From DATNBT01 sp964579765 (lineage in GTDB: Bacteria > Acidobacteriota > Vicinamibacteria > Vicinamibacterales > CAVVIG01): a stretch of DNA of 35,171 nucleotides. A program made the translations under genes and the position numbers. This document shows positions 1-7,540 of the stretch, one piece after another; positions within the stretch are counted from its first letter, which is position 1; each line of letters begins with the position of its first letter. The DNA is taken from assembly GCA_964579765.1 (NCBI GenBank), contig CAZOIK010000093.1, positions 1 to 35,171 of the forward strand. Reading direction: 5' to 3'. A model generated the notes under the pieces. It worked only from the letters and a program-made list of their open reading frames with translations, did no database searches and was not told the origin of the DNA.

Positions 1-762
1 GAGCTCGTTCACGTTGAGCACGGCGACGCCGCGCAGCTGCGCGACTTTGTTCAGGTTGAAGTCGTTCGTCACGATCTTCCCCTGCAGCGTGCGCGCCAGC
101 TCGATCAGCTTGAGATCGACTTCGCGGATGTCGGGAAAGTCGGCGTCCGAGATTGTCACCTGGACGCCGGACATCTTCTGGATCCGCTGGAGGATGTCGA
201 GGCCGCGGCGCCCGCGATTGCGCTTCGTCGAGTCCGACGAGTCGGCGACCAGTTGCAGCTCCTTGAGGACGAACTGCGGGATGACCAGCGTGCCGTCGAG
301 AAACCCCGTCTCGCAGATGTCGGCGATGCGGCCGTCGATGATGACGCTGGTGTCGAGGATCTTGTAGCGGTGCTCCGAGCCGTCGGCGCGGAACAGCCCG
401 ACCAGGCGCGCCGGCTCGAGCCACTCGCCGTGTTTGCCCCCGAGCGCCAGGCCGATGTACGGCAGCATGATCAGGATGAAGCTGTCGAGGAACTCGATCC
501 GGCGATCGCTCGGGTCGGCCCAGAACAGCCCCGCCGTGATCGCGCGCGACAGCACGAGGCCGATTGCGCAGCCCAGCAACGCCCCGAGCACGCGCGTCAT
601 CGCCGTCTCGCGGAGACGCGCTTCGAACAGCACGACCACGCCGGCCAGCGCGAGGCCGAAGGCGACGTTCAGCGGAAGCCCGAAGGAGAGCGGATGCAGG
701 ATGGCCGCGGCGTACGCGACGATCGCCACGAACAGGACGCGCGCAAGGACGAACCACGCCAT
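1..762 (-). CDS. PIN/TRAM-domain membrane protein, YacL-like (3' end outside window)
   Basis: Reading the minus strand from the ATG at 762 gives 254 codons with no stop before the window edge, so the C-terminus (where a TRAM domain is expected) is missing. The first ~120 residues are hydrophobic with about four membrane segments. A PIN domain follows, starting with YKILDTSVIIDGRIAD near residue 137 and containing conserved acidic residues, including a later IVTNDFNLNKVA motif. This layout (four helices, PIN, TRAM) is that of Bacillus YacL. The gene starts 15 bp after the radA stop on the same strand. In Firmicutes yacL also lies near radA and is followed by ispD/ispF, so isoprenoid genes may lie just beyond the left edge. 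The exact substrate of this family is not established; PIN domains are usually ribonucleases. Confidence 0.85.
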   Translation of the reverse strand, partial: MAWFVLARVLFVAIVAYAAAILHPLSFGLPLNVAFGLALAGVVVLFEARLRETAMTRVLGALLGCAIGLVLSRAITAGLFWADPSDRRIEFLDSFILIMLPYIGLALGGKHGEWLEPARLVGLFRADGSEHRYKILDTSVIIDGRIADICETGFLDGTLVIPQFVLKELQLVADSSDSTKRNRGRRGLDILQRIQKMSGVQVTISDADFPDIREVDLKLIELARTLQGKIVTNDFNLNKVAQLRGVAVLNVNEL

Positions 763-777
763 CGCGGTCACATTTTA

Positions 778-2163
778 CTATGCGAGCAGTTCGTCCAAGG
801 CTTCGCCGACCGTGCGGACGCCCACCAGTTCACACTCCCTCCCCGGCGGACGATCGGCCGGATCGATGTTGGCGTCAGGCATGATGCAGCGCGTGAATCC
901 CATCTGCGCCGCCTCGCGGACGCGCAGCGCCGCCTGCGTGATGCCGCGTACTTCGCCGGCGAGTCCCACCTCGCCGAACATCGCCGTCGTCGGCGGGATG
1001 ACGCGGTTGCGCACGCTCGACGCAATCGCCGCCAGCACGCCGAGATCCGACGCGGGTTCGTCGATGGTCATCCCACCCGCGATGTTCACGAACACGTCGT
1101 CGCCCATCAGGTTGAGGCCGGCGCGCTTTTCGAGGACGGCCAGCAGCAGCGAGAGGCGCTGCTGGTCCACGCCGCTCGCCATCCGGCGCGCCGTGCCGTA
1201 GCTGCTGGAGCTGACGAGCGCCTGCACCTCGACGAGGATCGGCCGCGACCCTTCGACCGAGCACAGCACGGCGGATCCGGGCGCGTTCGACGGGCGCTCG
1301 GCGAGAAACAGCTTCGACGGATTCGGCACCGGCCGGAGGCCCGTCGAGGTCATCTCGAAGACGCCCAGCTCGCTGACCGCGCCGAAGCGGTTCTTCACCG
1401 CGCGGACGACGCGATGGCTGTGGTGGCGCTCGCCCTCGAAGTAGAGCACCGAGTCCACGACGTGCTCGAGCGCTTTCGGGCCGGCGAGGTTGCCGTCTTT
1501 CGTGACGTGCCCGACGAGAAACGTCGGCACGTTCTGGCCCTTCGCCGTGAAGAGCAGCTGCGTCGCGGCTTCGCGCACCTGGCCGATGCTGCCGGGCGCC
1601 GACTGGAACTTCAGCGAGAACACCGTCTGCACCGAATCGACGATGACGAGCGCGGGCTTGACGCGCGCGATCTCCTCGAGAATCCGCTCGAGACACGTCT
1701 CAGCGAGGAGATACAGCGGCGCGTCGCCGACGTTCAGCCGTTCGCCGCGGCCCTTGATCTGATGCTCCGACTCCTCGCCTGAGCTGTAGAGCACCGGCCC
1801 GATGGTGCGCGCCATGTTCGCCGCCGCCTGCAGCAGCAGCGTCGATTTGCCGATACCCGGCTCGCCGCCGAGCAGGACCAGCGATCCCGGCACGACGCCG
1901 CCGCCCAGCACGCGATCGAATTCGCCGATGCCCGTGGACAGCCGCGCGTGGTGCTCGAGTTCGATCTCCGCGTAGAGCCGCGCCGATCCCGCGGCCGACA
2001 ACGCGTAGCGATGTTCCGCCGCCGCGCCCGCCTGCGCGGCCGGTACCGCGCGCTCCTCGACGAACGAATTCCATGCGCCGCAGTCGCCGCAGCGGCCGAG
2101 CCACTTCGCCGCGTGCGCACCACATTCCTGACACACGTATGTCGTCGCCGGACGTTTGGACAT
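778..2163 (-). CDS. radA: DNA repair protein RadA (Sms)
   Basis: 461 aa, the normal length for RadA, a RecA-like ATPase that helps branch migration and processing of recombination intermediates. It has the three expected parts. An N-terminal C4 zinc finger has C11, C14, C25 and C28. A RecA-type ATPase has Walker A GGEPGIGKST at about residues 99-108 and the RadA-specific KNRFG motif near 258-262. A C-terminal Lon-protease-like domain contains GDDVFVNIAGG. The ATG at 2163 begins MSKRPATTYVCQEC, right before the zinc finger, so the start is secure. Eight bases upstream on the minus strand is GATAAT, close enough to the ATG to suggest a short-leader or leaderless mRNA (inference). It is probably cotranscribed with the PIN/TRAM gene and is divergent from the outer-membrane protein gene at 2255. 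Confidence 0.97.
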   Translation of the reverse strand: MSKRPATTYVCQECGAHAAKWLGRCGDCGAWNSFVEERAVPAAQAGAAAEHRYALSAAGSARLYAEIELEHHARLSTGIGEFDRVLGGGVVPGSLVLLGGEPGIGKSTLLLQAAANMARTIGPVLYSSGEESEHQIKGRGERLNVGDAPLYLLAETCLERILEEIARVKPALVIVDSVQTVFSLKFQSAPGSIGQVREAATQLLFTAKGQNVPTFLVGHVTKDGNLAGPKALEHVVDSVLYFEGERHHSHRVVRAVKNRFGAVSELGVFEMTSTGLRPVPNPSKLFLAERPSNAPGSAVLCSVEGSRPILVEVQALVSSSSYGTARRMASGVDQQRLSLLLAVLEKRAGLNLMGDDVFVNIAGGMTIDEPASDLGVLAAIASSVRNRVIPPTTAMFGEVGLAGEVRGITQAALRVREAAQMGFTRCIMPDANIDPADRPPGRECELVGVRTVGEALDELLA

Positions 2164-2254
2164 CTGCCGTGATTATCGCATTCGCGCTCGCATCGCAGGC
2201 GATAAGATCGATCGCAATTGACGCGCGTCACGATCGCGCAAACGCGAGGTGCTG

Positions 2255-2935
2255 ATGAAAACGTACGCGGTGCTCGGAGTCGTTCTCGCGCTGACGGCCG
2301 CCACGGCGGCGCCGGCGGCCGCGCAACGCATCGAGGTGACGCCGTTTGTCGGCTGGGAAACCGCGGGTTCCTATCCGCTGCCGGACTCGACCACCACTCA
2401 GGCACTGCAGGCCGATGCGCAGGCGACGTACGGGTTCGCGTTCGACTACGACATCATGCGAAACGTCGAGGCTGAGTTTCTGTGGGCCACGAACCCGACG
2501 ACGTACAGCGCACAAAGCGCCGCGACCGGCGCGTTCACGCAGGCCTACAAGTCGCGGATCGACCAGTATCAGTTCGGCGCGCTCTATCTGTGGGGGGACA
2601 ACGCCACGCCGCTGCGGCCGTACATGGTCGTGAGCATGGGCTTCACGCACGACGGCAACGGCGATGCGGCGCCGGGCCGCTCCGCCATCGCGTTCGGCGC
2701 CGGCGGCGGCATCAAGTACGCGTTCTCCCACCACGTTGGGTTCCGCGGCGAAGCCCGCTGGATACCGACGTACGGCAACTCGAGCCTCGGCACGTTCTGT
2801 GACTTCGGCGGCGATCTGGGCTACGGCTACGATCCCTACGGGTACGGTGGGTACGGCGGCGGCTGCTATCAGGACACCGTGCACAACTTCCTGCAGCGGT
2901 TCAATTTCACCGTAGGCCTGACGATCCGGCCCTGA
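2255..2935 (+). CDS. Outer-membrane beta-barrel protein
   Basis: 226 aa from the ATG at 2255, which has GAGG five bases upstream; a GTG six bases earlier is in frame but overlaps this site. A clear Sec signal peptide (MKTYAVLGVVLALTAATAAPAAAQ) is followed by alternating strands typical of an eight- to ten-stranded barrel: VEVTPFVGWET-type start, paired strands ending in aromatic residues, and an FNFTVGLTIRP C-terminus. Near residues 180-208 there is an unusual Gly/Tyr-rich loop (repeats of GYG) with cysteines at both ends, possibly a disulfide-closed surface loop. Family-level function is unknown; such small barrels are adhesins, porin-like or structural proteins. It stands alone between divergent radA and convergent alr. 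Confidence 0.75.
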   Translation: MKTYAVLGVVLALTAATAAPAAAQRIEVTPFVGWETAGSYPLPDSTTTQALQADAQATYGFAFDYDIMRNVEAEFLWATNPTTYSAQSAATGAFTQAYKSRIDQYQFGALYLWGDNATPLRPYMVVSMGFTHDGNGDAAPGRSAIAFGAGGGIKYAFSHHVGFRGEARWIPTYGNSSLGTFCDFGGDLGYGYDPYGYGGYGGGCYQDTVHNFLQRFNFTVGLTIRP

Positions 2936-2941
2936 AGCGGC

Positions 2942-4069
2942 CTACGTCGCGTCGTAGAGCCGCTCGATCCGGCTGCCGACGCGGCAGACGATCTCCCACG
3001 GAATTGTGCCGACGGTGGCGGCCATTTCGCGCGCGTCGATGCGATCCTCCCCCTGCGCGCCGAGAATCACGGCGTCGTCTCCGGGGAAGACTTCCATGCC
3101 GGTGACATCGACCGTCAGCATGTCCATGCAGACCGAGCCGATGACCGGCGCGCGGCGCCCGCGAATGAGCACGTGCCCGCGGCTCGCGAGCCGCAGGTCG
3201 ATCCCGTCGGCGTAGCCGGCGGGGATGATCGCGATCGTCGTCGGCTTGTCGGCGACGAAGCGCGCGCCGTAGCCGGCGATTTCGCTCGGGCGCATGCCTT
3301 TGACCGCCACCACTTTGCTGTGCAGGCTCATCACCGGCCGCAGCGGCACCGTCGTCGCGAGCGGCGGCGGGACGATGCCGTAGAGCAGCAGGCCTGGACG
3401 AACGCGGTCGTACCAGACGCGCGAGTCGCGCAGGAACGCCGCGCTGTTGCAGGCGTGCCGATACGCCGGCCGGCCGCCGAGGCCTTCCACTTCGCGCAGC
3501 GCCCGCTCGAAGCGGACGCGCTGTTCGCCGAAGTGCGGCGACTCGGGGTCGTCGGCGGTCGCGAAATGCGTGTAGACGGCCTCGAGCTCGAGGTTGGGGC
3601 TCGCGAGCAGCTCGGGCAGCGAACGGGTCAGGTTGTCGAACCGGAAGCCGAGCCGGTTCATGCCGGTGTCGATCTTCAGGTGATAGCGCACGCGCCGCTT
3701 GTAGCGCACGGCGGCGGCCTGCACCGCGCGCGCCGCACCTGGCGTGGAGATCGTCGGCGTGAGATCGCAGTCGAAGAGCCCGTCGAGATCGCTCACGCTC
3801 AACGCGCCGAACACGAGGATGCCGGCCTTCACGCCGGCGGCTCGCAGCACGGCGCCCTCCTCGATGTCCGCGCACGCAAGCAGATCCGCGCCCGCCGCTT
3901 CGAGGGCCTTCGCCACCTGGGACGCGCCGTGCCCGTACGCGTTCGCCTTCACCACGGCAATCACGCCCGGCGTGCGCTGCGGCTGCTCCGTCTTCAGGTG
4001 CTCGACGATGGACGTGTAATTCGACCTGAGCGCTTCGAGATCGACGCGTGCGACGGTGGGACGGATCAT
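2942..4069 (-). CDS. alr: Alanine racemase
   Basis: 375 aa, typical for this PLP enzyme, which interconverts L- and D-alanine for peptidoglycan. The PLP lysine is K41 in AVVKANAYGHG, and the second catalytic base is the tyrosine in the EIAGYGARF segment of the C-terminal beta domain. The barrel strands YHLKIDTGMNRLGF and the end motif VGSRIERLY are also family-typical. The start ATG at 4069 (MIRPTVARVDLEAL) fits the family N-terminus. It follows dnaB on the minus strand; the same dnaB-alr order is common in Proteobacteria. The 40-bp gap to dnaB is filled by a GAATTGCAGGAT-type repeat. It converges with the barrel gene at 2935, only six bases away. Confidence 0.96.
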   Translation of the reverse strand: MIRPTVARVDLEALRSNYTSIVEHLKTEQPQRTPGVIAVVKANAYGHGASQVAKALEAAGADLLACADIEEGAVLRAAGVKAGILVFGALSVSDLDGLFDCDLTPTISTPGAARAVQAAAVRYKRRVRYHLKIDTGMNRLGFRFDNLTRSLPELLASPNLELEAVYTHFATADDPESPHFGEQRVRFERALREVEGLGGRPAYRHACNSAAFLRDSRVWYDRVRPGLLLYGIVPPPLATTVPLRPVMSLHSKVVAVKGMRPSEIAGYGARFVADKPTTIAIIPAGYADGIDLRLASRGHVLIRGRRAPVIGSVCMDMLTVDVTGMEVFPGDDAVILGAQGEDRIDAREMAATVGTIPWEIVCRVGSRIERLYDAT

Positions 4070-4070
4070 C

Positions 4071-4109
4071 GAATTGCAGGATGGCAGAAGGGCAGGATGG
4101 CCTGCACTT
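4071..4109. repeat. GAATTGCAGG-type dispersed repeat between dnaB and alr
   Basis: The whole dnaB-alr gap is this repeat. Bases 4071-4089 (GAATTGCAGGATGGCAGAA) are identical over 19 bp to 7432-7450 next to pth. The same vocabulary (GCAGGATTG, GGCAGAA) recurs at 18951-18988. The right part, GGCAGGATGGCCTGCAC, is a small dyad. It leaves no room for a separate promoter for alr, so alr is probably read through from dnaB or expressed from within dnaB. Confidence 0.7.
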
Positions 4110-5459
4110 TCATGATCCGACGGCGAGATTCTCGAACCGCGTGTACTCGCGGATGAACGCGAGCTTCACCGTGCCCGTCGGGCCGTTGCGCTGCTTGCCG
4201 AGGATGATCTCCGCGACGCCTTGCGCGTCGGTCGGCGGCTGGCTCTTGTCCTGGTACACGTCGTCTCTGTAGATGAAGGCGACGACGTCGGCGTCCTGCT
4301 CGAGGGCGCCCGACTCGCGGAGGTCGGAGAGCTGCGGCCGGTGATCCGAGCGCGACTCCGGCGCGCGCGAGAGCTGCGACAGGACGACGATCGGGACGCC
4401 GAGCTCCTTGGCGAGCCCCTTCAGCGAGCGCGAGATCGACGCCAGTTCGAGCGTGCGGTTCTCGAAGCGGCCGCGGCCCTGCATCAGCTGGATGTAGTCG
4501 ATGACGACGAGGTGCAGGCCGTGCTCCGACGCGAGGCGCCGGCACTTGGCGCGCATCTCGAGCACGCCGATCGACGGCGTGTCGTCGATGAAGATCTTCG
4601 CCTCGCTCAGCGTGCCGATGGCCGCCGACAGCCGTCCCCAGTCGCGCTCGCCGAGGAAGCCGCCGCGCAGGCGGTGCGCGTCGAGGCGCGCCTCCGACGT
4701 CAGCAGGCGCATGAAGAGCTGCTCCTTCGACATTTCCAGCGAAAAGAAGCCGACGGTCATGTCGGTCTTGGTCCCGACGTGCTGCGCGATGTTCAGCACC
4801 AGGCTGGTCTTCCCCATCGACGGACGCGCGGCGACGATGATGAGGTCCGCCGGCTGCAGCCCCGACGTCATCTCGTCGAGATCGGTGAAGCCGGTCGGCA
4901 CGCCGGTGACGAGCTCCTTGCGGGCGTGCAGCTTCTCGATGGTGTCGAGGCTCGAGTGGGCGAGCTCGCGCAGCGAGACGAAGCCGTCGCGCACCTTGTC
5001 GTCGGCGATCGCGAAGATCGCGTGCTCGGCCTGGTCGAGGATGACGTCGGCGTCCTCCGCGCCGTCGTACGCCGTGGCGAGAATCTTGTTGGCCGAGAAG
5101 ATCAGGTTGCGGAGGGTGGACTTCTCTTTGATGATGCGGGCGTAGTGCTCGACGTTCATCGAGCGCGGCACGCCGTCCACGAGCGCCGCGATATAGGCCG
5201 GGCCGCCGACTTCGTCGAGCTCGCCCGCCCGGCCGAGCTCGTCTTTCAGCGTGACGAGGTCGATGGCGCCGTTGCGCTCGGCGAGCGCTACCATCTTGTC
5301 GAAGATGCGGCGGTGGGCGTCCCGGAAGAAGTCCTCCGAGTCGATCACCTCCGCCGCCAGGTTGAACGCGTCGTTGTGGAGCAGGATGGCCCCGAGGACG
5401 GACCGCTCCGCTTCGAGATTGTGCGGAAGCGTACGATCCTGAACGGTTGCCTCTGCCAT
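4110..5459 (-). CDS. dnaB: Replicative DNA helicase DnaB
   Basis: 449 aa, normal for DnaB, the hexameric 5'-3' helicase at the replication fork. The N-terminal domain begins LPHNLEAERSVLGAIL, a hallmark of the family. The RecA-type helicase core follows, with Walker A ARPSMGKTS at about residues 211-219 and VVIDYIQLM as Walker B. The QLSRAPESR and DLRESGALEQDADVV motifs follow, with FIYRDDVY near the end. No intein interrupts it. It starts at the ATG at 5459, 27 bp after the rplI stop. The order rpsF-rpsR-rplI-dnaB is the widely conserved one, so it is most likely in the ribosomal protein operon. Confidence 0.98.
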   Translation of the reverse strand: MAEATVQDRTLPHNLEAERSVLGAILLHNDAFNLAAEVIDSEDFFRDAHRRIFDKMVALAERNGAIDLVTLKDELGRAGELDEVGGPAYIAALVDGVPRSMNVEHYARIIKEKSTLRNLIFSANKILATAYDGAEDADVILDQAEHAIFAIADDKVRDGFVSLRELAHSSLDTIEKLHARKELVTGVPTGFTDLDEMTSGLQPADLIIVAARPSMGKTSLVLNIAQHVGTKTDMTVGFFSLEMSKEQLFMRLLTSEARLDAHRLRGGFLGERDWGRLSAAIGTLSEAKIFIDDTPSIGVLEMRAKCRRLASEHGLHLVVIDYIQLMQGRGRFENRTLELASISRSLKGLAKELGVPIVVLSQLSRAPESRSDHRPQLSDLRESGALEQDADVVAFIYRDDVYQDKSQPPTDAQGVAEIILGKQRNGPTGTVKLAFIREYTRFENLAVGS

Positions 5460-5486
5460 GTGGAACTCAGAAGTCAGACGTATTTC

Positions 5487-5948
5487 TTACTTGGTGGCTT
5501 GCGCTCCTTCGGCAACCACTTTGACCTTGATGGTCGCGACGACGTCGCGGTGGAGCTTGAGCGGCACGTCGAACTCGCCGAGCTTCTTGATCGGCTCGTG
5601 CAGCTGCAGTTTCCGGCGATCGACCTCGAAGCCCTTCGCGTCGAGGGCCGTCGCGATGTCGGCGGTCGTGACCGAGCCGAAGAGCACGTCGTGCTCGCCC
5701 ACCTTGCGGGCGATTTCGAGCTCGACGCTGCCCATGCGGGCGGCCATGCCTTCGGCGATCTTCCTCTCGTCGGCTTCCTTGGCCTCGAACTTCTCGCGTT
5801 CGCGCTCGATCTGCTTCTTGTTGCCGTCCGTCGCGAGCAGCGCCAGCTTGCGCGGCAGCAGGTAGTTGCGCGCGTAGCCGTCGGCGACCTTCACGACTTC
5901 GCCGCGCCGGCCGAGATTGTCCACGTGTTCTCTGAGGATAACTTCCAT
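5487..5948 (-). CDS. rplI: 50S ribosomal protein L9
   Basis: 153 aa, close to the usual ~150. The N-terminal RNA-binding domain MEVILREHVDNLGRRGEVVKVADGYARNYLLP is the L9 signature. A long charged helix (about residues 40-75) leads to the C-terminal rRNA-binding domain with LFGSVTTADIA. It is encoded 14 bp after rpsR on the minus strand, in the standard rpsF-rpsR-rplI-dnaB order. Confidence 0.98.
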   Translation of the reverse strand: MEVILREHVDNLGRRGEVVKVADGYARNYLLPRKLALLATDGNKKQIEREREKFEAKEADERKIAEGMAARMGSVELEIARKVGEHDVLFGSVTTADIATALDAKGFEVDRRKLQLHEPIKKLGEFDVPLKLHRDVVATIKVKVVAEGAQATK

Positions 5949-5962
5949 AAAATGCCTCGGCT

Positions 5963-6262
5963 CTAGTCGGTCACGTATGGAATCAGCGCGATCTGGCGCG
6001 CGCGCTTGATCGCGATCTGCAGCTTGCGCTGGTGCATCGCGCAGGTGCCGGAAATGCGGCGCGGCAGGATCTTGCCGCGCTCGGGCACGAACGGGCCCAG
6101 CAGCTTGACGTCCTTGTAGTTGATGTCGTCGATCTTGTCCGCGCAGAACTTGCAGACCTTGCGCCGGCGGAACATCGGACGGCGCTGGCCGTCGCGCTTG
6201 TCGCCGCTCTTCTTGTCGCCGCTCTTGCCGCGGCCTCCCGATTTGCCCTGTCCGAACGCCAC
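5963..6262 (-). CDS. rpsR: 30S ribosomal protein S18
   Basis: 99 aa, slightly long because of a ~30-residue lysine/glycine-rich N-terminal tail. The core has VCKFCADKIDDINYKDVKLL and the conserved FVPERGKILPRRISG. C37 and C40 form a CxxC pair, and C74 with H77 (GTCAMH) could complete a zinc site, so this is the zinc-binding (C+) form of S18. It is two bases downstream of rpsF, so the two are almost certainly translationally coupled. S6 and S18 bind each other on the ribosome. Confidence 0.97.
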   Translation of the reverse strand: MAFGQGKSGGRGKSGDKKSGDKRDGQRRPMFRRRKVCKFCADKIDDINYKDVKLLGPFVPERGKILPRRISGTCAMHQRKLQIAIKRARQIALIPYVTD

Positions 6263-6264
6263 GG

Positions 6265-6717
6265 CTACACCTCCACCCCTTCGAACCGATCGTCGTCGTC
6301 GCTGTCCATATCCATCGCCGAGCGGCCCTCGCCCGGCTGGCGCTGCGGGGGCAGCCCGCGCTTGACGCGCCGGCGCTCCGATTCGCTCTGGCGCTTGGTG
6401 CGCGTGCGGTCGATGACCTTCTTCTCCTCGTCCACGCGCACGATCATGTGACGGACGATCTGGTCCATGACCTTCAGCCGGCGATCGAGCTCCTTCATCA
6501 GCTCGCCCGATCCGTTGAGCACGTCGAGCACGTACACGCCTTCCTTGTGGTGGCCGATTTCATAGGCCAGCCGCCGGCGTCCCCAGTTCTCGTTCTTTTC
6601 GAGCTGTCCGTTCATCCGCGAGACGATCTGCGCGATCTGCTCGTGCGTCTCGGCGACCTGCTGCTCGGTCGAGTCGGGCGGGAGGATGTAGACGAGCTCG
6701 TACTGTCGATCTGCCAT
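6265..6717 (-). CDS. rpsF: 30S ribosomal protein S6
   Basis: 150 aa, longer than the usual 95-135. The ferredoxin-like S6 fold occupies about residues 1-100: YELVYILPPD at the start, then NWGRRRLAYEIGHHKEGVYVL, the S18/rRNA-binding stretch. The C-terminal ~50 residues are a charged extension, first Arg/Lys-rich (RTRTKRQSESERRRVKR) and then acidic (DMDSDDDDR). Such tails occur in several phyla. It is the first gene of the rpsF-rpsR-rplI-dnaB run. The 129-bp upstream gap to pth holds an inverted pair of REP-like hairpins. Confidence 0.96.
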   Translation of the reverse strand: MADRQYELVYILPPDSTEQQVAETHEQIAQIVSRMNGQLEKNENWGRRRLAYEIGHHKEGVYVLDVLNGSGELMKELDRRLKVMDQIVRHMIVRVDEEKKVIDRTRTKRQSESERRRVKRGLPPQRQPGEGRSAMDMDSDDDDRFEGVEV

Positions 6718-6742
6718 GACTGCTGCTCCTTCTGGACATGTC

Positions 6743-6811
6743 CGGCGGGCCTGAAGGCCTGCACTACACGCGGCACGGCGTCAGGTGTAGTGCGGACCTT
6801 CAGGTCCGCCG
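6743..6811. repeat. Inverted pair of REP-like palindromes (BIME-like)
   Basis: Two hairpins face each other. The left one, read on the minus strand, is GTGTAGTGC followed by AGGCCTTCAGGCCCGCCG (6743-6770). The right one, on the plus strand, is GTGTAGTGC followed by GGACCTTCAGGTCCGCC (6783-6811). The inner GTGTAGTGC/GCACTACAC arms can also pair with each other across a 12-base spacer. A GTAG tetranucleotide at the foot of a hairpin is the hallmark of REP elements, and inverted REP pairs form BIMEs. It lies between pth (stop at 6847) and rpsF (start at 6717) and could end pth transcripts or shield them from decay; there is no U-tract. Confidence 0.75.
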
Positions 6812-6846
6812 ACACGGCCACGCACACGGCGTGGCAAGGTGTCGAA

Positions 6847-7431
6847 CTATTCAGTTGTCGCCGGATCGCCGCCGTTGAACTGGTTCATCACCGCGGCGAT
6901 CCCGGCGGTGACGAACACGTCCACGGCGTCGGCCGCGCGCGTAATCATGCGCGCGGCGTCCGCCGCTTCGTCCTTTTCGAACCGCGCGAGCACGTGATCG
7001 GCCAGATCCCGTCTCGCGTCGCCACGCCCGACGCCGAGCCGCAGCCGCGCGAACTGGTCGCCGACGTGCTGGATGATCGACTTCAGGCCGTTGTGCCCGC
7101 CGGCCGATCCTCCGGCCCGCGCCCGCAGCTTCCCGAGCGGCAACTGGATCTCGTCCACCACGACGAGCAGATCCGCCACGTCGATCTTGAAGTACCGGAG
7201 CAGGCCGCCGACCGCCTCGCCGCTGGCGTTCATGAACGTCATCGGCTTCGCGAGCAGGACGTCCGGCAAGACCTCCGACGTCCTCACCTTCGCCACCAGG
7301 GCGTCGACCGGCGCCGCGCCAAACGGCACACGCGCGCGATCGGCCACCAGGTCGACGACGTCGAAGCCGACGTTGTGCCGCGTCCCGGCGTACTTCGGTC
7401 CGGGATTGCCCAGCCCCACCACCAGTTTCAT
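6847..7431 (-). CDS. pth: Peptidyl-tRNA hydrolase
   Basis: 194 aa, the standard length for Pth, which frees tRNA from peptidyl-tRNA that has dropped off ribosomes. The start MKLVVGLGNPGPKYAGTRHNVGF at 7431 fits the family exactly; an upstream in-frame extension encodes only repeat sequence (IPQS repeats) and is rejected. Catalytic N9 and H19 are present, as are the KPMTFMNASGEAV and SAGGHNGLKSI motifs. It lies downstream of rplY, as in many bacteria. Nothing but a repeat element fills the 109 bp between them. Confidence 0.97.
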   Translation of the reverse strand: MKLVVGLGNPGPKYAGTRHNVGFDVVDLVADRARVPFGAAPVDALVAKVRTSEVLPDVLLAKPMTFMNASGEAVGGLLRYFKIDVADLLVVVDEIQLPLGKLRARAGGSAGGHNGLKSIIQHVGDQFARLRLGVGRGDARRDLADHVLARFEKDEAADAARMITRAADAVDVFVTAGIAAVMNQFNGGDPATTE

Positions 7432-7536
7432 GAATTGCAGGATGGCAGAAAGGCAGGATTGCGGGATTGATTGCGGGATTGACTGCGGGATTCCACGATC
7501 AATCTGCCGTTCTGCAGTTCTGCGATCCTGCAATTC
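7432..7536. repeat. 105-bp repeat element with 12-bp inverted ends between rplY and pth
   Basis: The element starts with GAATTGCAGGAT (7432-7443), immediately before the pth start codon, and ends with the exact inverted copy ATCCTGCAATTC (7525-7536). The inside has about three tandem 12-bp units of the type GGGATTGATTGC, and CTGCCGTTCTGCAGTTCTGC-like units on the right. The first 19 bases match 4071-4089. The ends and internal periodicity look like a small non-coding mobile or slippage-amplified element. It covers the place where a pth ribosome binding site would lie. Confidence 0.7.
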
Positions 7537-7540
7537 GCCG

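Noticed and set aside
253..1782. 509-codon plus-strand frame over radA and the PIN/TRAM gene
   Set aside because: Antisense shadow of GC-rich codons.
4221..5966. 581-codon plus-strand frame over dnaB and rplI
   Set aside because: Antisense to two clear genes, low-complexity composition, no start signal.
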